A stretch of DNA of 9,605 bases from Actinomycetes bacterium (lineage in GTDB: Bacteria > Actinomycetota > Acidimicrobiia > Spongiisociales > UBA4744). The stretch lies in the NCBI GenBank assembly GCA_024641205.1, contig JAHEDM010000066.1:1-9605 (forward strand), in the 5' to 3' direction. The position numbers were made by a program, and so were the translations under genes. This document shows, in pieces, positions 1-4,986 of this stretch (its first letter is position 1; every line of letters starts with the position of its first letter). The notes beneath the pieces were generated by a model. The model searched no databases. It was not told where the DNA came from and saw only the letters and a list, made by a program, of their open reading frames with translations.

Positions 1-325
1 TCCGGCGGTTGGTTTCTGGGCCCAGGTTCCCCACTACGTCGCCGGCCCCTATTACGCAGGCGCCGTGGCGCTGATCGATCGAGTAGCACGCCACCTGGGC
101 ATCAGCGTCGAGTTGGGCGAGCTGGTCGACCGGGTTGCCGAGCAGCGGCAGCAATTGGACGCAACCATTTCCGCCCAACCAGATTCGCAGGCCTACCTCG
201 AACGGCTCGAGGGGATGGCCGCTGCGCAAGGTGAGATCCCCTCCGCAGACGACATCGCGGCGCAGGTCGAGAGGTTCCTCCAGGATGCGGCCGAAGGCGA
301 TGGACCATTCGGCCCCGAGGTTTGA
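1..325 (+). CDS. PAC2-family protein, C-terminal part (5' end outside window)
   Basis: The frame is open from base 2 and ends at TGA 323-325, giving about 107 C-terminal residues. The first residues read PAVGFWAQVPHYVAGPYYAG, which matches the conserved core of actinobacterial PAC2 (proteasome assembly chaperone-like) proteins, where a 'VGLWA.VPHYVA.PSP' segment precedes a helical tail. The rest is an amphipathic, acidic helical region with a Gln/Glu-rich stretch and a 'PSADDIAAQVERFL' segment near the end, as is usual for this family. A GTG at base 65 could be read as a start, but the conserved motif lies upstream of it, so the gene begins outside the window. PAC2 proteins resemble eukaryotic proteasome-assembly chaperones; their bacterial role is not settled. 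No functional link to the downstream genes is evident, and 139 bases separate it from the next gene. Confidence 0.85.
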   Translation, partial: PAVGFWAQVPHYVAGPYYAGAVALIDRVARHLGISVELGELVDRVAEQRQQLDATISAQPDSQAYLERLEGMAAAQGEIPSADDIAAQVERFLQDAAEGDGPFGPEV

Positions 326-328
326 CCA

Positions 329-340
329 GCACGAACGTGC
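329..340 (+). other. Small stem-loop just after the PAC2 stop codon
   Basis: GCAC (329-332) and GTGC (337-340) form a 4-bp stem around GAAC, four bases after the stop. A second weak 5-bp stem, CGAAA/TTTCG, follows. There is no T-tract, so this is at best a minor RNA structure and not a convincing intrinsic terminator. Confidence 0.2.
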
Positions 341-412
341 GCCGAAACCCTCCGATTTCGTAGGGGACTCGCCGCCAGAACCGATGAGCCCGCACCTTTC
401 AGCCCTTCCGGC

Positions 413-418
413 CATAAT
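413..418 (+). promoter_or_regulatory. Possible -10 element upstream of the RCK/USP gene
   Basis: CATAAT is the only AT-rich hexamer resembling TATAAT in the 139-base gap before the regulator gene. It would place transcription start near base 425, about 40 bases ahead of the TTG start. I see no matching -35 hexamer at 16-18 bases, so this is a weak candidate only. Confidence 0.2.
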
Positions 419-447
419 GTCGGGAACAGGTTGGACTCAGGCCCGGT

Positions 448-457
448 GAAGGTGAGG
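448..457 (+). promoter_or_regulatory. Ribosome binding site deciding a TTG start
   Basis: GAAGGTGAGG is purine-rich and Shine-Dalgarno-like, ending 7 bases before TTG 465-467. It supports this rare start codon, which places the RCK_N beta-strand (MKAIVVGAGG) at the very N-terminus as expected for the family. Confidence 0.6.
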
Positions 458-464
458 CGGCTTT

Positions 465-1910
465 TTGAAGGCAATCGTCGTTGGCGCTGGCGGTACTACT
501 CGTGACTTGCTGCATCGGCTCGGCGACTTATGGGATGTGACCGTCATCGACAAAGACGAGGAGAGGTTGACCCGTGCGGCAGACGTTCGCCTCATCACAG
601 TGCTCCAGGGGGACGGCTCGTCACGAGTTGTCCTGAACCAAGCGGGTCTGGGTCAAGCCGACGCACTGGTGGCCGCGACGAACGAAGACGCAGTGAACCT
701 GGAGGCATGCCGCCAGGCCATTGACGCCGGTCTCCTGATGGTGGTTGCAGTCGCCGCCGACCCCGAGCAACTGAGCCACTACCGGGAGCTGAAGATTCCA
801 GCGTTCTCGCCGGATCGACTCACGGCCAGGCGAATCGAAATCAACCTCGAACCACGCCGACTCCACTCGGCTGCTTTTGCGGACGGCATGGCTGAAGCCA
901 TTGAGTTTCGCATTGCTTCGGACTCGCCATTACGCGGTCGGGCACTGAAAGATCTCCACTCCGAGAGCTGGCTCGTTGCCGCCATCCTCCGGCAGGGCCG
1001 CCTGATCGTCCCACATGGCGAATCCGTCCTACAGGCCGACGACTTGGTAACCGTGGTGGGAGCAGCCGCCGATTTCTCCACCATCGTGAGGATCTTCTCG
1101 ACCGCCGAAGCGCGCTTCCCAATCGACTTTGGGAAACACGTCGCTGTTTGGATGGAGACCGAAAGCGATCTGAACGGTCCGGTAGCGGAAGCCTTCACTA
1201 TCACCCGCAACAGTGCCGCCGAATCGCTGCTGGTGGTTCACCCCGATCCGGCGACGATTTCGGACAAAGCTCAAGCGGATTACCTGCGCAGGCTTATCGA
1301 GCAAGTAACGCAGATCCACGAAGGGATCGACGTTGTCACGCGCGGCGTAGATCCCGCCGCAGGTGCGGACCTCTTCACCGTTGCTCAATCGAGCAACGTC
1401 GGCATCTTGGTGGCGAGAAAGCCGATGGGCGGACGGCCGGTGCGAAGGCGCAGGCTCAGCAAACTCCTGCGCGCAGCGTCGAAGGTCAACCTCCCGATCC
1501 TCCTGGCCGCCGGCCATCACCCTTACCAGCGGATCGTCGCTCCCACCCGAGACACTCGGGCAGGTCGGGCGGCCGGCCGAGCAGCCATCGACCTGGCCAC
1601 CTACGCAAACTTGCCGGTCATCGCCGTTGCCGTGGTTCCTCCACCGTTCATTGCCGGCGAGGATGTCAGGGACGAGGCAGTCCGTGCTATTGCCCGCCTC
1701 CGGGAAGAAGCAGCCGTCCAGGGCATCAATGTGAAACGTCGAATCCGCCAGGGGAACCCCGTTCGAGCGTTGCAGGACATAGTCGGCTCTGATGGCCTGC
1801 TGGTTCTCGGGCAACCCCATCGAACCCCGACAACGCTGGTACCCGGCATTGTCGGGTACCTCGTGGAGCGTTCGACCTCTTCCATTCTGCTCGTTCCGTC
1901 CCAGGAATGA
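465..1910 (+). CDS. RCK (TrkA-N/TrkA-C) protein with tandem USP-like domains; putative antiporter regulator
   Basis: 481-residue soluble protein. Residues 1-115 form a Rossmann-type RCK_N/TrkA-N domain: beta-1 glycine motif VVGAGGTTRDL (G7, G9; the usual third glycine is T12), acidic D29 ending beta-2, then GDG at 49-51 and AATNED at 70-75. Residues about 140-210 fit RCK_C/TrkA-C (SPLRGRALKDL, then a small beta hairpin, then LQADDLVTVVG). Two regions, about 222-349 and 354-479, look like USP (UspA) folds; the second starts QRIVAPTRD and ends SSILLVPS. The canonical USP ATP motif (G-x2-G-x9-G-S/T) is not cleanly present in either. RCK proteins gate K+ channels and antiporters by binding NAD(H), ATP or c-di-AMP; USPs bind nucleotides. 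The gene lies 15 bases before a CPA2 antiporter in the same frame, so I infer it is its cytosolic regulatory subunit. It has no membrane segments. Confidence 0.85.
   Translation: MKAIVVGAGGTTRDLLHRLGDLWDVTVIDKDEERLTRAADVRLITVLQGDGSSRVVLNQAGLGQADALVAATNEDAVNLEACRQAIDAGLLMVVAVAADPEQLSHYRELKIPAFSPDRLTARRIEINLEPRRLHSAAFADGMAEAIEFRIASDSPLRGRALKDLHSESWLVAAILRQGRLIVPHGESVLQADDLVTVVGAAADFSTIVRIFSTAEARFPIDFGKHVAVWMETESDLNGPVAEAFTITRNSAAESLLVVHPDPATISDKAQADYLRRLIEQVTQIHEGIDVVTRGVDPAAGADLFTVAQSSNVGILVARKPMGGRPVRRRRLSKLLRAASKVNLPILLAAGHHPYQRIVAPTRDTRAGRAAGRAAIDLATYANLPVIAVAVVPPPFIAGEDVRDEAVRAIARLREEAAVQGINVKRRIRQGNPVRALQDIVGSDGLLVLGQPHRTPTTLVPGIVGYLVERSTSSILLVPSQE
1379..1398 (+). repeat. Perfect 8-bp inverted repeat with tetraloop inside the RCK/USP gene
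   Basis: CGTTGCTC (1379-1386) and GAGCAACG (1391-1398) are exact reverse complements around AATC. In mRNA this is a compact hairpin within the first USP-like domain's coding sequence. It may be chance or an mRNA structure. Confidence 0.5.
1546..1560 (+). repeat. Perfect 6-bp inverted repeat with 3-base loop inside the RCK/USP gene
   Basis: CCCGAG (1546-1551) and CTCGGG (1555-1560) pair perfectly around ACA, just after the start of the second USP-like domain. Six GC-rich pairs are plausible by chance in DNA of this composition. Confidence 0.4.
1826..1860 (+). repeat. Overlapping, mutually exclusive stem-loops at the 3' end of the RCK/USP gene
   Basis: Structure A: CCCGACAA (1826-1833) pairs exactly with TTGTCGGG (1849-1856). 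After a C/A mismatch, GCTGG (1835-1839) pairs with CCGGC (1843-1847), including one G-U, closing on the 3-base loop TAC. Structure B: GGTACCCG (1838-1845) pairs exactly with CGGGTACC (1853-1860) around a 7-base loop. The two share bases 1838-1856 and cannot form together. They lie 48-82 bases before the stop codon and 66-100 bases before the antiporter start. No T-tract follows, so this is not an ordinary terminator. It encodes part of TTLVPGIVGYL near the C-terminus, so coding constraint also applies. Confidence 0.55.
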
Positions 1911-1925
1911 GCAGAGCTTCGCAAA

Positions 1926-3131
1926 ATGGGCACCACCATCGACCAATCAGCAGCAACCTTGATCTTGATTGCCAGCGCAGCATTCGTTCTCCCGCTCGTC
2001 GGACGTCGCCTCCGGATCCCGGCTGTTGTCTTGGAGATCATCTTCGGTGTGATCATTGGTCCCACCACGGGGTGGGTTGAAGGAACCGAGCTGCTCAACC
2101 AACTCGGTGAACTCGGATTCTTCCTGTTGATGTTCTTGTCCGGATTTGAGATCGACTTGCGAACATTCGAGCGAAGCGGAATTGGACTAATCGCAACGGG
2201 ACTTGTCGTGTTCGGATTCACATTGGTTGGGTCCTATTTGGTGGCTACGTCGCTTGGATACGGATTCTTCATGACTTTTGTGCTGGCAACGACGTCCGTC
2301 GGTGTTGTCGTGCCAACGCTGCGCAGTACCAGGCGAATCTCAACACCACTCGGTCAGGCAATTCTGGTCTCTGCCCTCCTGGCGGATTTCTTGACGCTGC
2401 TCGGAGTGACGATATTCGCCCTGATTGAAGAGCACGGTGCAGGAGTCCAGTTGTTGGCAGTACCCGGGTTCTTCCTTGCGATCAGCGTCGCGCTGCTCGC
2501 CCTTCGACGCGCAGCATGGTGGTTCCCGGAACGGTTCAACCGACTCTTCGACCAGGACGACCCCGAAGAGCTGGGGATTCGGGCCTCGCTGGCCCTCATG
2601 CTTGTGTTCGTCGGCCTCTCGACGGTATTGGGTATCGAACCGATTCTCGGGGCATTCCTGGCTGGAACGATCTTTGCTCTGGTCTTCCGACATCGGGGTG
2701 CCCTCGAACAAAAACTCAGCGGTTTCGCCTACGGGTTCCTAATTCCCATCTTCTTCATCAATGTGGGAATCCAATTCGATCTGCGCGCCCTGGGAGAACC
2801 CGGTGCCCTCACCGGTGCATCGACCTTGATCGGTCTCGCTTTGCTCGTCAAGCTGGTTCCGTCGCTTGCGTTGCTGGCCCGGCGACTGTCGTTCAAGGAT
2901 GTGATTGCTGCAGGCACCTTGTTGTCGGCTCGACTGAGCCTCATCATTGCGGTCGCCGAACTGGGCGTACAACTCGAAGTTATCGACCGGGCCCTTCAAG
3001 CAAGCATCATTCTCCTGGCAGCCGTGACCAGCACATTTACTCCGGCAATATTCCGATTGATCGCCCCGCCGCTACTCGTCCCTTCGCCCGGCGCCGACGG
3101 CGACGGAGCGGACGCGGACGCCGACTCCTGA
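1926..3131 (+). CDS. CPA2-type cation:proton antiporter (Na+/H+ exchanger family)
   Basis: 401-residue polytopic inner-membrane protein with about a dozen hydrophobic segments covering nearly the whole length, the usual size for an antiporter module without its own RCK tail. Family marks are LEIIFGVIIGP (36-46), the LMFLSGFEIDL segment (68-78), TTSVGVVVPTLR (122-133) before the discontinuous helix, LLADFLTLLG (151-160) carrying the likely ion-binding Asp154, PIFFINVGIQFDL (274-286), a membrane Lys309, and SARLSLIIAVAELG (334-347). The Asp is preceded by Ala153, not the Asn, Asp or Gln usual in well-studied members. The tail is short and very acidic (DGDGADADADS). It most likely exchanges K+ or Na+ for H+ under control of the upstream RCK/USP protein; the ion cannot be read from sequence. 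ATG 1926 is 15 bases after the upstream TGA and has no clear Shine-Dalgarno site, which suggests translational coupling. Confidence 0.9.
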   Translation: MGTTIDQSAATLILIASAAFVLPLVGRRLRIPAVVLEIIFGVIIGPTTGWVEGTELLNQLGELGFFLLMFLSGFEIDLRTFERSGIGLIATGLVVFGFTLVGSYLVATSLGYGFFMTFVLATTSVGVVVPTLRSTRRISTPLGQAILVSALLADFLTLLGVTIFALIEEHGAGVQLLAVPGFFLAISVALLALRRAAWWFPERFNRLFDQDDPEELGIRASLALMLVFVGLSTVLGIEPILGAFLAGTIFALVFRHRGALEQKLSGFAYGFLIPIFFINVGIQFDLRALGEPGALTGASTLIGLALLVKLVPSLALLARRLSFKDVIAAGTLLSARLSLIIAVAELGVQLEVIDRALQASIILLAAVTSTFTPAIFRLIAPPLLVPSPGADGDGADADADS

Positions 3132-3273
3132 GATGAGGCAGACCGATTGCCGGTCGATTGGTCAATGCCGATGCTCTCCTCCACGCCGCAACCGGGCCCG
3201 CCCCGACGAAACCGACTCCCTCCTGGAGCGGAAAGGCACCATGCCGCCGGGGGGCTCCAAGCAGGTGACGGGC

Positions 3274-3310
3274 TCTTGGGCGGACCGTTCGGTATCAGGA
3301 ACGCTCAAGA
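3274..3310 (+). other. 9-bp RNA stem-loop in the leader of the 7-TM protein gene
   Basis: TCTTGGGCG (3274-3282) pairs with CGCTCAAGA (3302-3310) over nine positions, one being G-U, enclosing 19 bases that contain GACC-GTTC-GGT. It ends about 75 bases before the GTG start. It could be a structured 5' leader element, a processed 3' end of the antiporter transcript, or chance. Confidence 0.3.
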
Positions 3311-3374
3311 TCCTTGGTCAAAAAGCACCCAGGTCTGGATCCTGGCCGACGGAGTGTCGGATGCCCATCGAGCT

Positions 3375-3378
3375 AGGG
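3375..3378 (+). promoter_or_regulatory. Ribosome binding site for the GTG start at 3386
   Basis: AGGG lies 7 bases before GTG 3386-3388. It is short, but it is the best Shine-Dalgarno match in the region and supports this start, which also places the first membrane helix at the very N-terminus. Confidence 0.45.
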
Positions 3379-3385
3379 TTGCGCC

Positions 3386-4114
3386 GTGGAAACCCTCGTG
3401 GCTGTGCTGGCGGCGACCGCCGCAACTGGATTTGCCCTTGATCTCGCCGCGGATTGGCGACGGAGGCCCCGGCCGCACGCCGGCATGTGGGCACTGGCTA
3501 TCGGCGCGTATGCTCTCGCAACGTGGGCACTGGTGCTGGGACTATCGGCCGGTTGGGGGGCAACGAACTTCCGCTTGTTCTACTGGCTCGGCGCCATCGT
3601 CAATATCCCCCTCCTCGCCGCCGGTTCAGTCTTCCTGGTGTTTGGACCCATCGCCGGAAGGCGATTCGTGTACGGGGTGGGGATCTGGTCGGTGTTGGGC
3701 GCGATCGCCACCTGGTTGGCGCCGCTCAAAGGATCGACGGCGACGGATGGTATCCCAGAGGGTAAGGAACTCTTCGATTTCATCATCACGGTGGGCGGAG
3801 TTTCCGTACCGGGTCCAAGGGTCTTCGCCGCTGTCGCCGGTGGAGTAGCGACTCTGATCATCGTCGGCATAGCCGGTTACAGCGCTGTGAAGTTCTGGGG
3901 ATCGAATCGCCGGTTGGCGACCGGCAACCTGCTGATCGTGCTCGGCACCCTGGCCGCAGCTTCCGGCGGGTCGCTCACGGCACTCGGAGAAGCGGCCGGG
4001 TTTGCGGTTGCCTTGTTCATCGGAGCGGTGCTGCTGTGGACCGGTTATCGGGTGGCAGCAGGATCCCGGCGACCAATTGCCGAGCCGGCGTCCGGGTTGC
4101 CACAGGGCAACTAA
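3386..4114 (+). CDS. Seven-helix membrane protein of unknown function
   Basis: 242 residues; I do not recognise a named family. Hydrophobic segments lie at about 3-22, 33-52, 66-88, 94-112, 145-168, 179-198 and 203-222. Arg/Lys clusters (RRR 25-27, GRR 91-93, KFWGSNRR 169-176, SRRP 227-230) all fall on one side, which by the positive-inside rule predicts the N-terminus outside and the C-terminus inside. The segment RLFYWLGAIVNIPLLAAGSVFL in TM3 looks like the conserved core; similar 'LFY.fGAilN.P.LA.G..yl' segments occur, as I recall, in uncharacterised actinobacterial membrane proteins. The largest outside loop (113-140) carries KGSTATDGIPEGKELFDF. TM7 has no lysine, so it is not a retinal protein. 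It is 254 bases from the antiporter gene, so probably a separate transcription unit, and it converges on the LLM gene with 15 bases between stops. Confidence 0.75.
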   Translation: METLVAVLAATAATGFALDLAADWRRRPRPHAGMWALAIGAYALATWALVLGLSAGWGATNFRLFYWLGAIVNIPLLAAGSVFLVFGPIAGRRFVYGVGIWSVLGAIATWLAPLKGSTATDGIPEGKELFDFIITVGGVSVPGPRVFAAVAGGVATLIIVGIAGYSAVKFWGSNRRLATGNLLIVLGTLAAASGGSLTALGEAAGFAVALFIGAVLLWTGYRVAAGSRRPIAEPASGLPQGN

Positions 4115-4129
4115 CACCTCGAATCGGGA
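4115..4129. other. Tail-to-tail junction of two gene blocks
   Basis: Fifteen bases separate the stop codon of the plus-strand 7-TM protein gene from that of the minus-strand LLM gene. I see no hairpin plus T-tract for either strand, so the transcripts probably run into each other's 3' ends, or termination depends on Rho. Confidence 0.6.
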
Positions 4130-4972
4130 TCAGACCCCGGGTGGGCCGGCTCGGATCCTCGCCCGGAACGACTCGATTGGCTCCATACCCCAATCCCCCG
4201 GACCAATGTGAAGCCAAGTGGCGCCCGCCTCCGACCACTCCTCCACCAGCTCGGCGGCCCGCCGTGCATCGCCGCGCAGATCGACGTAGGTGACCACGTC
4301 GTACGGCCCGCCATCCTCCCGGTGGCGGCCAACATATTCGACAATCTCACTGAGTTCGGACGGCTGGAGCATCGGCATGTCTTCGCCGGCTGCGATTGGA
4401 AACACACCATCGAATCGGGCGGCCCGACGAAACGGTCGCCGGTTCGGCCACATTCCGGCCACCCAGATCGGGATGCGGGGTTGCTGGACTGGAACGGGCA
4501 GAAAGGTCACCTCGTCGAGGTGATAGTGGCGGCCGTCAAACGAAAACGGCTCACCGGCCCACAGTCCCCCGATGATCTCGAGCGCTTCGTCGAGCATCTC
4601 CCCTCGAGCGCGCTCCTCGACCTGCTCACCAAAAGCCGTGAACTCGGGGTCCGGCGGGAACCCGATTCCCACCCCCAGGATGAGGCGACCATCGCTCAAT
4701 TGGTCAAGCGAAACGGCTTCCCTAGCGAGTTTCCACGGTCGGCGGCGTGGAACCGGCGTGACCATCGGACCAAGCATGATGCGATCGGTTGCGGCGGCTG
4801 CTGCCGCCATCAGGATCCACGGGTCACCAACCACATTGCCCGACCATACGAGCATGTGATCCCACACGAATACGCCGTCCCATCCTGCACCTTCAGCCTC
4901 GACGGCCAGTGCCGCAAACGTACGAGGATCTGCGTAAGAGCCAAAGTTGGGGACATTGACCGCCAGCTTCAT
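4130..4972 (-). CDS. LLM-class flavin-dependent oxidoreductase (luciferase-like monooxygenase family)
   Basis: 280 residues from ATG 4972-4970. It has the bacterial luciferase-like TIM-barrel fold, which uses F420 or FMN for hydride transfer or monooxygenation; actinobacterial members often use F420, but the cofactor is not proved here. Marks are an N-terminal beta-strand KLAVNVPNFG, GWDGVFVWDH (30-39), a TDRIMLGPMVTPVPRRRP region (62-79), LSDGRLILGVGIG (92-104), FDGRHYHLDEV (145-155) and PRIPIWVAG (165-173). Length is typical for the shorter family members. A GTG three codons upstream (4981-4979) is also in frame, but it overlaps the apparent ribosome binding site AGGTGG, so I prefer the ATG. 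It follows a membrane-protein gene by 14 bases and is probably co-transcribed. The substrate is unknown. Confidence 0.9.
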   Translation of the reverse strand: MKLAVNVPNFGSYADPRTFAALAVEAEGAGWDGVFVWDHMLVWSGNVVGDPWILMAAAAAATDRIMLGPMVTPVPRRRPWKLAREAVSLDQLSDGRLILGVGIGFPPDPEFTAFGEQVEERARGEMLDEALEIIGGLWAGEPFSFDGRHYHLDEVTFLPVPVQQPRIPIWVAGMWPNRRPFRRAARFDGVFPIAAGEDMPMLQPSELSEIVEYVGRHREDGGPYDVVTYVDLRGDARRAAELVEEWSEAGATWLHIGPGDWGMEPIESFRARIRAGPPGV

Positions 4973-4977
4973 CCGGA

Positions 4978-4983
4978 CCACCT
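4978..4983 (-). promoter_or_regulatory. Ribosome binding site deciding the LLM start
   Basis: On the minus strand AGGTGG (4983-4978) lies 5 bases before ATG 4972. The competing GTG start (4981-4979) sits inside this motif, which argues for the shorter protein. Confidence 0.6.
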
Positions 4984-4986
4984 ATC

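Larger units (their letters stand above)
3132..3385 (+). other. 254-base intergenic region with small hairpins; no gene seen
   Basis: I find no convincing small gene here; open frames run on into the wrong frame of the next gene. It holds a 7-bp stem with one G-U at 3141-3147/3157-3163, a 9-bp stem at 3274-3282/3302-3310, and a 5-bp stem CCAGG/CCTGG at 3329-3345. None has a T-tract, so no intrinsic terminator is evident. No riboswitch consensus was recognised. The next gene's promoter is presumably here, but I see no clear -10/-35 pair. Confidence 0.5.

Noticed and set aside
1029..1946. Minus-strand open frame of 305 codons opposite the RCK/USP gene
   Set aside because: No domain is recognisable, and it mirrors a gene with clear RCK and USP features.
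3132..3385. c-di-AMP (ydaO-type) or glycine riboswitch next to the ion-transport genes
   Set aside because: The region lies downstream of the antiporter, and I could not line up the conserved core bases of either class.
3147..3848. Plus-strand open frame of 233 codons covering the intergenic region and the 7-TM gene
   Set aside because: It is Trp, Ser, Pro and Arg rich and lacks helices, while the competing frame from 3386 gives seven clean membrane segments with a ribosome binding site.
3386..4114. The 7-TM protein as a rhodopsin or heliorhodopsin
   Set aside because: There is no lysine in the seventh helix to bind retinal, and no rhodopsin motifs are present.
4507..4523. 17-base near-perfect palindrome TCACCTCGTCGAGGTGA, resembling an operator
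   Set aside because: It lies inside the LLM gene, where it encodes the family motif HLDEVT; the codons for that motif explain the symmetry.
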